31,135 nucleotides of DNA, from positions 1 through 31,135 of the forward strand of contig DAONLM010000011.1 of the NCBI GenBank assembly GCA_035406685.1. Reading direction: 5' to 3'. How positions within the stretch are numbered: position 1 is the stretch's first letter; each line of letters starts with the position of its first letter. Below the pieces are notes generated by a model. That model was not told the DNA's origin, ran no database searches, and saw only the letters and a program-made list of their open reading frames with translations. Positions 16,651-24,010 of this stretch are shown in pieces. The DNA comes from DAONLM01 sp035406685 (GTDB taxonomy: Bacteria > Spirochaetota > GWE2-31-10 > MWDO01). Both the position numbers and the translations under genes were made by a program.

Positions 16651-16925
16651 TTTTTATTTACCTCCTCTTTTAGAGTTTCGCTTGGTTTAAATTTTGTTTT
16701 TAATTTTGGAGGCAACATCATCCATTTTTCTATAAGAGGATTAAAGCCCTTTCTTTTTTCTAATTTTACTACAGAAAAAGTGCCAAATCCCTGCTCGGTA
16801 AAAGAATCTCCTTTTGATAAAATATCTGTTAAAACATCAAAAGATGCATCAAATAATTTTTTTGTTTCTACTTGAGTAATATTCATCTTTTCAGCAATCT
16901 TTTTTATAATCTCTTCTTTTGTCAT
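16647..16925 (-). CDS. HU/IHF-family DNA-binding protein
   Basis: 92 residues, the size of HU. The N-terminal helices (MTKEEIIKKIAEKMNITQVE) are followed by the conserved turn GFGTFSVVKLEKRKGFNP and the C-terminal part of the fold. The arm after FNP (LIEKWMMLPPKLKTKFKPS) is divergent: the usual PQTGEEI and PAxxxxxF motifs are only loosely kept, so its DNA-binding mode may differ from classical HU. HU proteins bend and compact DNA as dimers. It is the first gene of a coupled pair with the membrane-anchored HU-LysM protein (4-bp ATGA overlap), suggesting that the two form heterodimers or work at one site. Ribosome site GGGGG. Confidence 0.88.
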   Translation of the reverse strand: MTKEEIIKKIAEKMNITQVETKKLFDASFDVLTDILSKGDSFTEQGFGTFSVVKLEKRKGFNPLIEKWMMLPPKLKTKFKPSETLKEEVNKK

Positions 16926-16944
16926 AAAACCCCCTTTTTTAAAT

Positions 16945-16973
16945 TTTAAAAATATAGGCTATCTTTTTGTCAA
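16945..16973 (-). promoter_or_regulatory. Possible HU promoter embedded in the terminator
   Basis: On the minus strand TTGACA (16968-16973) lies at the loop of the preceding terminator, followed by a 17-nt spacer and TTTAAA (16945-16950). The -10 match is only moderate. Confidence 0.4.
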
Positions 16974-16984
16974 AGATAGCCTAT
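16954..16984 (-). terminator. Intrinsic terminator after the OmpA-family gene
   Basis: 13-bp perfect stem (ATAGGCTATCTTT at 16954-16966 with 16972-16984), five-base loop, then ATTTTTAAAA on the minus strand. It lies 7 nt past the stop codon of the 1458-residue gene. Confidence 0.88.
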
Positions 16985-16990
16985 TAAAAA

Positions 16991-19900
16991 TTACTCTTTT
17001 TGTAAATAGAATTCTACTCTTCTATTCTTACCAAGGTTTTCTCTCTGTTCTTCAATCTCCTCTTTTGCCATGCCTTTTTCATCCTTAGGTTCAAATACTG
17101 GTCTATCGCCACCTACTCCAATTGTTGTCATTCTTCTAGCTGCAATACCTCTTTTTACTAAAAGATTTAACACAGTGTCAGCCCTTCTCTTTGAAAGATT
17201 TTTAGCAATCTCCTCATTGTATTTTAATACAAAGAATCTATTAGCATGGCCTTCAATTGTTATCTTATACTGACCATATTTCTTTAATGCCTTAGCAAGT
17301 AAATCTAAAATCTTCTGATTCTTAGGAGAATCAGTCATTTCTGCTGAATCTGGTTTAAACTCTATATTGCTGATTCTAATCTTTAATCTTCCATCAGATA
17401 ATTTTTCAATAAGAATATCAACCATTACTGGATTAATCTCTTTTTCTAATTTATTTCCCACCTCATCTATAGCATAAATAACTACTGGATAATCCTCAGC
17501 ACTTTCAACAAGATCGCCACTCTTTCCCTTTCCATTCCATACTATTCTTTCAGTAGGCTTACCATTACCAACAAATTCAACAAAAGGTCTTGTCCTTGCT
17601 GGATTCATTATTATAATCTTCCAGTCTTTGATTCCAGAAAGATCATTACTCTTTATGTTAAGAGTAAGTTCATCATCAACTCCATCATTATCCGGAGAGA
17701 ATATGTCTGGATTATATGAAACATCAAATTCTGGTGGTGTATTATCTAAAATAAATTGAGCAGATTCAATAGATGGATTATTACCAAATCTATAAATAAC
17801 ACTTAATTTTGCAGTATAAATACCATCAGATGAGATCTTCATATTATCATTAAGACCATCCCACTCGATTATTTCTGGAACTTTCTTTGTCCCTTCAAAT
17901 GTCTTTACTACCTTTTTATCTTTATCAAGAATTTCTAACTTATACACTTCAACGTCTTCTACTACACTTAAAAAAGGTTTAATTTTTATTGTATCAAAAG
18001 CCCCATCTTTATTTGGCGAGAATTTATCTTTATCGAGTGTGACAAACACAGAAGTATAAACATTTTTTAATTCTATCTTATCTATTTTTGCACTTCCACT
18101 GTTACCAGCCTTATCTGTTGCTGTTATTGTATAACTATATATGCCATTCTTTTGAATATTACCATTCATATCCTTACCATTCCATATAAATTTATCTTCT
18201 GGCTTTCCATTATAGTATACTTTTACTATATCTTTGCCATTAGGATCTTTTACTACACCTTCCCATAGATCTTCATTAGACCCCTTTTGTAATATTTCAA
18301 AATTATCTAAATTATTATCACCATTTGGAGAGAAGACATCTATTACTATTTTTAACTCAATTTGAGGTGGAATGGTATCAATAGAAAATAACCTTGTTTT
18401 ACTCTTTGAAGATGTACCAGAATTAAATTTTGCATTCAATACTGCATAGTAATCGCCATCCTTTGCAGTATTACCTTTTGTATCTTTTCCATTCCATTCA
18501 AAATTTTCTGGTAATGAACCCTTATTATTTGCAGAATATACAAGAGAATCTTTATCATCATAAATATTTATATTCCACTCAACAACTGGGTTATCTTTTG
18601 CAATATTTGCTCTTATTTGAAAAATTTGACTATCTTTTATTTTGTCGTTATTTGGACTGAAACTCTCTAATGAAGCAGTTATAAATACAGGTGTATTTTC
18701 TGTAAATATTTTTACATTATACTTCTGTGATTCAAATTTGTTACCTGCTCTATCTGTTGAGGTTAATTGATATATATAAGTTCCATCTTTTAATAGTTTA
18801 TTACTATTATCCCTTCCGTCCCAGTTAAACTGTTTTGGCGGCTCACCTTTCCATATAAAACTCTTTACTTTATTTCCCTGCTGGTCATATATTGTTCCAA
18901 TCCATTCCTCTTCATTAGAAGTATTTTGAGAAATTGTCATCTCATCTTTTTCTCCATCGCCATCAGGACTGAATATATCATAAGAAAATTTTATATTAGC
19001 ATTTGGCGGAGTAATATCAAGAATAAAATCTGGAGTCAATGCTATTGGCCTATTTCCATTGATATATTGAACAGTAAGTTTAGCCTTATATACCCCCTCT
19101 TTTGCTATCTTATTGCTTTTATCTTCTTTACCATCCCATTCAATATTTTCTGGTGGAAGACCTTCTCCTTTATAAGTAGTTATAATATTATTTTTTTCAT
19201 CTATTATATCGAGATTCCATTTTTCTATGCCATTCTTATTTGGAATATTGAATTTAAATTTTACTTTATCTAAAACATTATCATTATTTGGGGAGAAGTA
19301 TCTATTTAAAACAATTGCCTCAATAGGTGTTGGTTCTGTATTTATAATAATGTTTGTGATAATATTCTCCCAATAATTACCAGCAAGATCTGTTGAATGA
19401 AGTTTAACTTTATAAACACCATCTGGCATCTGATTACCTTTTTCATCCTTACCATCCCATTCGATCTTTTGTTTGCCTTTTTCTGTATAACTATATCTTT
19501 TAACAACATTATCATTTGAATCAAGAATATCTACATACCATATCTGTTTTTTATTAGTTAAATCACTAGTTAAATCTGTCTTATTTTTTATACTATTTAA
19601 TTCTTTAATTAAAATTGTGCATTCTGGCTTCTTTATCTCATAAGTCTCAAAATCATAGATATTGCTTAAATCAATCTCTACTGTTTCAATTTTTTGTTTT
19701 ATTATGTCAATATCAATTATTAGGGTATCCTTATTTCCATCATTATTTGGAGAGAATATTGTATATTCAAATTTTGAATCAATTTGAGGTTTATCAGTCT
19801 TTACAACTATAACTCCCTCTCTACTACCATCTTTATTTATATTTTTATTATCATCCATTGCAAAAAATTTAAATGTATATTTTCCATCTTTTACTACATT

Positions 19901-21367
19901 TCCAGAATTATCCTTACCATCCCATACAACCTGTTTTGGTATAAGAATTCCACTCTTTGGAGCAAAATATCTCTTTACAAAATCTTTAAACTTTAATGTC
20001 TCTTTTCTCTCTTCCTTACTCTCTATAGTTCTTACAATTTTTCCATCTTGATCATAAATTTCAAGTTTCCAGTACATAACATATCTATCATCTCTTATAT
20101 CAAGATCAATAACAAGTTCATCCTGAACTCCATCAAAATTTGGACTTATGTAGTAATCTTTTTGTGTATAAGTAATATCTGGTGGAGTTGTATCTTTTAA
20201 CCCAATTGTAATTGTGCATCCAGCTTCAAAAATAAATCCATTATGAAATGGTTTTGCGGCTAAGTCTATTGAAAATTCATTTGTCTTATGTCTGTTTTTA
20301 TACTCTTCATCTTTTGTCTGTTTTTTAAAAAAATCTGATCTAAATTTTATAGACATTCCAAAAGAAAGCCCATTTAATGGGGTATATCTATATTCATATA
20401 ATGGAATAATCCCAGCATATTCAAGAACTCCTTCCAGATCAAAGGTATAAGATGCTTTTAAAACAATGAGTTTATAAATTTGAAGTTCCATGCCAAAAGC
20501 AAAATTTAGATTCTGAAAAAATGGAAAACTTAAATCCAAAAGCCATTTCCAATATGTTGCTCCATCATTATACCAGTTAAAACTCATGCCAGTGGCAACA
20601 GTAAAAGATGGTGGAAACCAGTATATATCATTATCACCAGAAGGTCCATCTGGTGTGTTTATAAGAGGTTTTGCTATATCTTTTAATACAATAGAAAATT
20701 CAAAATCCTGAAATCCCCAATTTACAAATTTTTTAGAAAATCTAACTCTCCATTCTGGCCTAAAAATAAATCCAAAATCAAAACCACCAGCAACATCAAA
20801 TCTATTATTTGGATATTTTGATAAGGGATTGTAACTAAATTTTAAATTACCAGAAACTCCAAAGGCAAATCTATCATCATAATCCTTTGAAAATGCAAAA
20901 TAAACACTTCCAGTCTTACCTATACCAAGATCATTATTACTACCAACTCCAAAACTCTGATTGCTCATATTCTGATAATCAAGATAAACTGTAAAATTTC
21001 CATACCTTGATGGTATAACAAAACCAGCATTAACTATAAATGGCAAAAAGAAATCCCCAGCATTCAAAAATTTTTCATTATAATATGTAGAATTTTTGTC
21101 ATAAAAAATAGTATTTAATTCTGCCCAGAAAGCTGGGGTAAAGCCACCAGAGAATTCAATCATATATCTCTGAATAAAGGCATTGCTTGCTGGATTAATT
21201 ATGATACCAGATGGATTCTGACTTCCATTATATCCCATTCCTCTTCCGAGTAAATCTGGAGAATATAACCAGTAATAATATCTTCCCGCCTCTAATGTTC
21301 TAAAAATTGGATTTGTATTAAATATTGTAACAAAAAATAAAATAAATAATAAACTTATTTTTTTCAT
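16991..21367 (-). CDS. Giant outer-membrane barrel / Ig-repeat / OmpA protein
   Basis: 1458 residues. A signal peptide covers residues 1-18. Residues about 20-395 are beta-barrel-like with an early NPSGIIINPASNAF resembling the NPAG motif of UPF0164/PorV barrels. Then come eight FlgD-Ig-like units, each opening with (F/I)SP(N/D)xDxxxD at roughly residues 405, 539, 692, 802, 905, 1014, 1119 and 1227. Each is followed by a W(D/N)GKD..GN...DG.Y stretch, and most end D.AGN. Asp-rich loops suggest calcium binding. From about residue 1320 an OmpA domain holds NLSKRRADTVLNLL and NRRVEF, which bind peptidoglycan. The likely role is a barrel tied to the wall through a long periplasmic arm. Strong promoter; terminator directly downstream. 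Confidence 0.85.
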   Translation of the reverse strand: MKKISLLFILFFVTIFNTNPIFRTLEAGRYYYWLYSPDLLGRGMGYNGSQNPSGIIINPASNAFIQRYMIEFSGGFTPAFWAELNTIFYDKNSTYYNEKFLNAGDFFLPFIVNAGFVIPSRYGNFTVYLDYQNMSNQSFGVGSNNDLGIGKTGSVYFAFSKDYDDRFAFGVSGNLKFSYNPLSKYPNNRFDVAGGFDFGFIFRPEWRVRFSKKFVNWGFQDFEFSIVLKDIAKPLINTPDGPSGDNDIYWFPPSFTVATGMSFNWYNDGATYWKWLLDLSFPFFQNLNFAFGMELQIYKLIVLKASYTFDLEGVLEYAGIIPLYEYRYTPLNGLSFGMSIKFRSDFFKKQTKDEEYKNRHKTNEFSIDLAAKPFHNGFIFEAGCTITIGLKDTTPPDITYTQKDYYISPNFDGVQDELVIDLDIRDDRYVMYWKLEIYDQDGKIVRTIESKEERKETLKFKDFVKRYFAPKSGILIPKQVVWDGKDNSGNVVKDGKYTFKFFAMDDNKNINKDGSREGVIVVKTDKPQIDSKFEYTIFSPNNDGNKDTLIIDIDIIKQKIETVEIDLSNIYDFETYEIKKPECTILIKELNSIKNKTDLTSDLTNKKQIWYVDILDSNDNVVKRYSYTEKGKQKIEWDGKDEKGNQMPDGVYKVKLHSTDLAGNYWENIITNIIINTEPTPIEAIVLNRYFSPNNDNVLDKVKFKFNIPNKNGIEKWNLDIIDEKNNIITTYKGEGLPPENIEWDGKEDKSNKIAKEGVYKAKLTVQYINGNRPIALTPDFILDITPPNANIKFSYDIFSPDGDGEKDEMTISQNTSNEEEWIGTIYDQQGNKVKSFIWKGEPPKQFNWDGRDNSNKLLKDGTYIYQLTSTDRAGNKFESQKYNVKIFTENTPVFITASLESFSPNNDKIKDSQIFQIRANIAKDNPVVEWNINIYDDKDSLVYSANNKGSLPENFEWNGKDTKGNTAKDGDYYAVLNAKFNSGTSSKSKTRLFSIDTIPPQIELKIVIDVFSPNGDNNLDNFEILQKGSNEDLWEGVVKDPNGKDIVKVYYNGKPEDKFIWNGKDMNGNIQKNGIYSYTITATDKAGNSGSAKIDKIELKNVYTSVFVTLDKDKFSPNKDGAFDTIKIKPFLSVVEDVEVYKLEILDKDKKVVKTFEGTKKVPEIIEWDGLNDNMKISSDGIYTAKLSVIYRFGNNPSIESAQFILDNTPPEFDVSYNPDIFSPDNDGVDDELTLNIKSNDLSGIKDWKIIIMNPARTRPFVEFVGNGKPTERIVWNGKGKSGDLVESAEDYPVVIYAIDEVGNKLEKEINPVMVDILIEKLSDGRLKIRISNIEFKPDSAEMTDSPKNQKILDLLAKALKKYGQYKITIEGHANRFFVLKYNEEIAKNLSKRRADTVLNLLVKRGIAARRMTTIGVGGDRPVFEPKDEKGMAKEEIEEQRENLGKNRRVEFYLQKE

Positions 21368-21397
21368 TATAATCCCCCTAATTTTTTTTAGTAAAAT

Positions 21398-21426
21398 AGT
21401 ATAACATAATAAAATAAATCTTTCAA
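21398..21426 (-). promoter_or_regulatory. Promoter of the barrel/Ig/OmpA gene
   Basis: Minus strand: TTGAAA (21421-21426), a 17-nt spacer ending in TGT, and TATACT (21398-21403). This is a near-consensus extended -10 promoter. The inverted-repeat element begins 32 bp upstream of the -35. Confidence 0.8.
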
Positions 21427-21501
21427 GGAAAATTAATTGCTATTTAAAAATAAGGGTGCGATTTTATTTTTAGGCAACTTTTTTAATTTTTTTTCTAAAA
21501 C

Positions 21502-21545
21502 TTGTAAAGGATTTTCTAAGAAATTTTGTGATTAATATATAGAAA
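21502..21545 (+). promoter_or_regulatory. 44-nt leader box, copy A
   Basis: Begins TTGTAAAGGATTTT and ends TTTTGTGATTAATATATAGAAA, 25 nt before the element gene's ATG. It matches 25147-25190 at 36 of 44 positions without gaps, at nearly the same distance from a start codon. It does not fit a standard -35/-10 pair at 16-18 nt spacing. Confidence 0.5.
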
Positions 21546-21570
21546 ATAATTTTCATATGGAGGGTTTGTT

Positions 21571-22113
21571 ATGAATAATATCAGTAAAATTTTAGAAAAC
21601 TATACTGTAGAGCATGAGTTACACTTTGTTGTTAACTCTGCTATGAAAAAAAGACTGGAAAATATTGCAAGGAAATTTAACATCTCTATTTCTGGGCTTA
21701 TTGTGTATATCTTGCAGATCTATAGCAATAGGGTAAAAAAGATATACTGTTTTGGTCCAGAAGATGGGAATAAATATGAAAGGATAAATTGGGATAGTAG
21801 GATTCATCTGTATCTGTCAAAACAGGATTACAGATTTTTGAAGAAGCTCCATGCTGATCTTAATTTTTTCAGCATGGGTGTTTTACTGAGGAGAATTATC
21901 CTACTTTTTTTAGAAGAGTATGAGAAACTTGGGATTACCGGGGTTGAGATGAAGTGTAGTATAATAACATTAAAGTTATTCTTGAGACTAACAAAGATAA
22001 AAAAGTGGAATAAGAGCAGAGAATTATCCCACTTTTCCGGTAACACTACGCCCTTTTACAAGGCAATTTACAACGATTGTTATCAGGTAATAGGCTTTGA
22101 GACATATTATTGA
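21571..22113 (+). CDS. Element-encoded protein with two ribbon-helix-helix-like units
   Basis: 180 residues; not a family I can name. Two segments share a strand-helix-turn-helix pattern: about 15-55 (ELHFVVNSAMKKRLENIARK, then FNISISGLIVYILQIYSNR) and about 76-120 (RIHLYLSKQDYRFLKKLHAD, then LNFFSMGVLLRRIILLFLEE). Each looks like one ribbon-helix-helix chain, so the protein may be a built-in dimer that binds DNA, such as its own terminal repeats. The basic region about 130-155 (LKLFLRLTKIKKWNKSR) is the part kept in the decayed copy at 3604. The tail is Tyr/Cys-containing. Leptospira DUF1564 proteins are a possible distant relation, from memory only. G+C is raised (row 21841-21900 is 37%). 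GGAGGG ribosome site. Confidence 0.7.
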   Translation: MNNISKILENYTVEHELHFVVNSAMKKRLENIARKFNISISGLIVYILQIYSNRVKKIYCFGPEDGNKYERINWDSRIHLYLSKQDYRFLKKLHADLNFFSMGVLLRRIILLFLEEYEKLGITGVEMKCSIITLKLFLRLTKIKKWNKSRELSHFSGNTTPFYKAIYNDCYQVIGFETYY

Positions 22114-22211
22114 AAAAATTTATTTTAAATTCTACCAAAAAATAAATTAGCTTCTTACAATTTTTTCTCAAACAAAATTTACCCTTAGGATAATTCTATT
22201 TTTTTAACTGC

Positions 22212-22997
22212 CTAAAAATAAAATCGCCCCTTTAAAATCTTAATAAAATATTGATCCAATATTTTATTATCCGGTTTTTTGTTTGGCTTAAAAGAGTTGA
22301 TTTTACAATCAAAATAGGATATTTGTTCTTCTATAAAATTATTTAATCTCTCTTTTTTAGGTTCTATTCCAAGTTCTATGCCAGATCTTTTTTTTATTAA
22401 TAAATCATGAATTTCATTATAAAGATTTTTATTAATATCTACTTGATTGAGTAAATTTTCAAATTCCATTGGTGGTGTAGAATTATTTTTTTCTACCCAC
22501 ATACATGCAAAGATTGGTCTAAGGACATAAAAATATTTTTTTACCTTAACCACATCTTGTTTAAGGTAATTTCTATAATTGCCTTTTGCCATATGGAGAT
22601 AATGATAAATTGTAGAAATCGGTGAAAAATATAATGGCAAAATTTCTTGAAATAAATTAAATATATTTTCATTTTTCTTATATACAATAGGAGAATTAAA
22701 CCATTCAAATAGAACAGGATTGGATTTATTTAATAAAAATAGAGCCTTTTTTAGATCCCAGCCAGAATAATCAAAAATATCGATTATAGGATATTCAATT
22801 ACATCTCTTTTAGGAAAAATCGTTAGATACCATTCAATATTATGTTTATATATGAATCTTACATCATAATCACTATCAGTTGATGGAAATCCCCATGCCC
22901 TTGATCCAGACTCAATAGCATAGATAATTTCGACATTATGCTCTTTTTCAATTTCAGAGAGTCTTTTTACTATTTTATCAAATATTATACTATCCAT
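22212..22997 (-). CDS. RlaP/YcgL-like nucleotidyltransferase
   Basis: 261 residues. The polymerase-beta signature GSRAWGFPSTDSDYDVRFIY sits at residues 31-50, with metal-binding D43 and D45. The later YHYLHMAKGNYRNYLK and YFYVLRPIFACMWVE stretches fit the RlaP family (PF10127 type), linked by name to RNA-repair loci in some bacteria; its substrate is unknown. No RNA ligase gene is visible nearby. The stop codon (TAG, 22212-22214) and the last residues, GRFYF, are read from the right terminal repeat of the neighbouring element, so the natural C-terminus may have been replaced. There is no clear promoter or ribosome site before the ATG; a terminator ends the gene upstream. Confidence 0.85.
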   Translation of the reverse strand: MDSIIFDKIVKRLSEIEKEHNVEIIYAIESGSRAWGFPSTDSDYDVRFIYKHNIEWYLTIFPKRDVIEYPIIDIFDYSGWDLKKALFLLNKSNPVLFEWFNSPIVYKKNENIFNLFQEILPLYFSPISTIYHYLHMAKGNYRNYLKQDVVKVKKYFYVLRPIFACMWVEKNNSTPPMEFENLLNQVDINKNLYNEIHDLLIKKRSGIELGIEPKKERLNNFIEEQISYFDCKINSFKPNKKPDNKILDQYFIKILKGRFYF

Positions 22998-23027
22998 TTT
23001 TATAAATTTATTTCTAATAATAAAAAC

Positions 23028-23051
23028 AACAAGGGGATACTACCCCTTGTT
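23028..23051 (-). terminator. Intrinsic terminator after the small membrane-protein gene
   Basis: 9-bp perfect stem (AACAAGGGG at 23028-23036 with 23043-23051), six-base loop, followed on the minus strand by GTTTTTATT. It separates the 164-residue membrane-protein gene from the nucleotidyltransferase gene. Confidence 0.8.
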
Positions 23052-23083
23052 TATATTTATGAATTTGAAGAGCATTTTAGATT

Positions 23084-23578
23084 TTATAATTTTATAGAAA
23101 CAGTTGTGCCTTCTATTCTTATATTTTTCATTGCTCCCTTTGGTCCACCAGATAAACCATAAAGTATCCAGAATGCAATAACTCCTAAAATAGTAATACT
23201 AAATAGTGCCCATCCTACACCCATTAGAGCAGAGCCAGCCCAAACTAATGGCACGTTAGTATTGTAGTTAAAATCTGTAACAGGTCCATACCATCCTATA
23301 GCCCATAAAACAGAACCAACAATCCCCATTACTAACAATACACCACTTACAACAGTAAATACTATTGCTGCTGTAAGAAATTGCTTATTGTAAGGGACCA
23401 ATGCTGATACAGCATATTTTTCAATTAGTCTATTAATTCCTGGTTCTGATATGGAATTTAGAGTCTGAACAAATGAAATTGTTTCAGTCTGATTATAAGT
23501 AACTTTATCACTTTGAGAAGAAAAAAGTGAAAAAGATAAAATTAATAGAAAAAAAACAATAATTAATTCTTTTTTCAT
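23084..23578 (-). CDS. Small membrane protein of unknown function
   Basis: 164 residues. An N-terminal hydrophobic stretch (residues 4-20, ending SLFSS) is a signal peptide or anchor. A polar segment of about 45 residues follows, then two clear TM helices: about 69-93 (FLTAAIVFTVVSGVLLVMGI) and about 113-142 (LVWAGSALMGVGWALFSITI). The tail is short and basic (GGPKGAMKNIRIEG). I recognise no family. It has its own extended -10 promoter, divergent from thiS, a GGAGG ribosome site, and a terminator 32 nt past its stop, so it is probably monocistronic. Confidence 0.7.
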   Translation of the reverse strand: MKKELIIVFFLLILSFSLFSSQSDKVTYNQTETISFVQTLNSISEPGINRLIEKYAVSALVPYNKQFLTAAIVFTVVSGVLLVMGIVGSVLWAIGWYGPVTDFNYNTNVPLVWAGSALMGVGWALFSITILGVIAFWILYGLSGGPKGAMKNIRIEGTTVSIKL

Positions 23579-23631
23579 AAATCCTCCTTTTTTTATTTCT
23601 TAGAGCTCTTCAAATTCTTTATAATTAAAAT

Positions 23632-23660
23632 ATTATATCACATTTATATAAAAAAAACAA
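23632..23660 (-). promoter_or_regulatory. Promoter of the small membrane-protein gene
   Basis: Minus strand: TTGTTT (23655-23660), a 17-nt spacer ending TGA, and TATAAT (23632-23637). It is back to back with the thiS promoter; the two -35 boxes are 11 nt apart. Confidence 0.7.
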
Positions 23661-23671
23661 TTTTTTTTATT

Positions 23672-23700
23672 TTGACAAAATTTTTTTTTTTTATTATATT
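23672..23700 (+). promoter_or_regulatory. Promoter of thiS
   Basis: TTGACA (23672-23677), a 17-nt all A/T spacer and TATATT (23695-23700). The start is predicted about 23 nt before the GTG. Confidence 0.7.
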
Positions 23701-23729
23701 TTTAAGTAAACATTTTATAAGGAAAGAAT

Positions 23730-23930
23730 GTGATTAATATTTTTGTAAATGGTAAAAAAGAAAATATAGATTCTATTTCCATAAAACAGTATTTAGAGAG
23801 TAAAGATATAGATTTGGATAGTATTATTATTCTATTAAATGAAGAGATAATTAAAAAAGATATAATAGATAGTACTATATTAAAAGATAATGATTCATTA
23901 GAAATTGTAAAATTTGTAGGAGGAGGATAA
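23730..23930 (+). CDS. thiS: ThiS-family sulfur carrier protein
   Basis: 66 residues, starting with GTG at 23730 behind AAGGA; an overlapping ATG at 23728 is out of frame and stops at once. The beta-grasp pattern MINIFVNGKKENID...SIKQYLESKDID and the ending VKFVGGG identify the ThiS/MoaD-type carrier, whose C-terminal Gly-Gly is adenylated and thiocarboxylated to deliver sulfur for the thiazole ring of thiamine. The NG near the start and the short length favour ThiS over MoaD. No thiF, thiG or thiH is next to it, so partners must lie elsewhere, or it may serve another sulfur-transfer path. A thiamine-related gene (yjbQ) lies two genes on. Confidence 0.85.
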   Translation: MINIFVNGKKENIDSISIKQYLESKDIDLDSIIILLNEEIIKKDIIDSTILKDNDSLEIVKFVGGG

Positions 23931-23949
23931 CTTTTTTTTAAAAAAAAAC

Positions 23950-23978
23950 TTGAAAAAAAGTAAAAAAAGACGTATAAT
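23950..23978 (+). promoter_or_regulatory. Promoter of the 222-residue gene
   Basis: TTGAAA (23950-23955), a 17-nt spacer and perfect TATAAT (23973-23978), with GAAGGAG before the ATG at 24011. Confidence 0.8.
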
Positions 23979-24010
23979 ATAATATAGAGTATTAAAGAAG
24001 GAGAAAATTT

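Larger units (their letters stand above)
21458..22227 (+). mobile_element. 770-bp inverted-repeat element with a single gene
   Basis: The two ends are perfect 19-bp inverted repeats, GCGATTTTATTTTTAGGCA at 21458-21476 and its complement at 22209-22227. Similarity may reach a few bases further out (AAGGGT / AAAGGG). Between them is one gene, 21571-22113, with its own leader. Related ends occur at 69-87 and 3746-3767, and a decayed gene copy at 3604, so this is a dispersed repeat family. No target duplication is obvious, and no transposase motif (DDE, HUH, Ser or Tyr recombinase) is recognised. It could move by an unknown mechanism or be mobilised in trans. Confidence 0.75.

Noticed and set aside
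18926..19996. Several plus-strand open frames opposite the Ig repeats
   Set aside because: Mirror images of a repetitive minus-strand gene; no ribosome sites or coherent protein features.
17600..20200. Regularly spaced repeats resembling an array
   Set aside because: These are coding repeats (eight Ig-like units, about 300-450 bp apart) that vary at DNA level; no short repeat/spacer pattern, so not CRISPR. No CRISPR array or cas gene was seen anywhere in the window.
21458..21476. Terminal repeats as transcription terminators
   Set aside because: Each repeat is not self-complementary and the two copies are 730 bp apart, so they do not form a local hairpin.
21571..22113. Element gene as an IS200/IS605-type Y1 transposase
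   Set aside because: Size is near but there is no HUH motif with a downstream catalytic Tyr in the right context, and the ends are inverted repeats rather than hairpins.
23931..23952. Poly-T/poly-A run after thiS as a terminator
   Set aside because: The runs do not form a G+C-containing stem and the flanks are not complementary.
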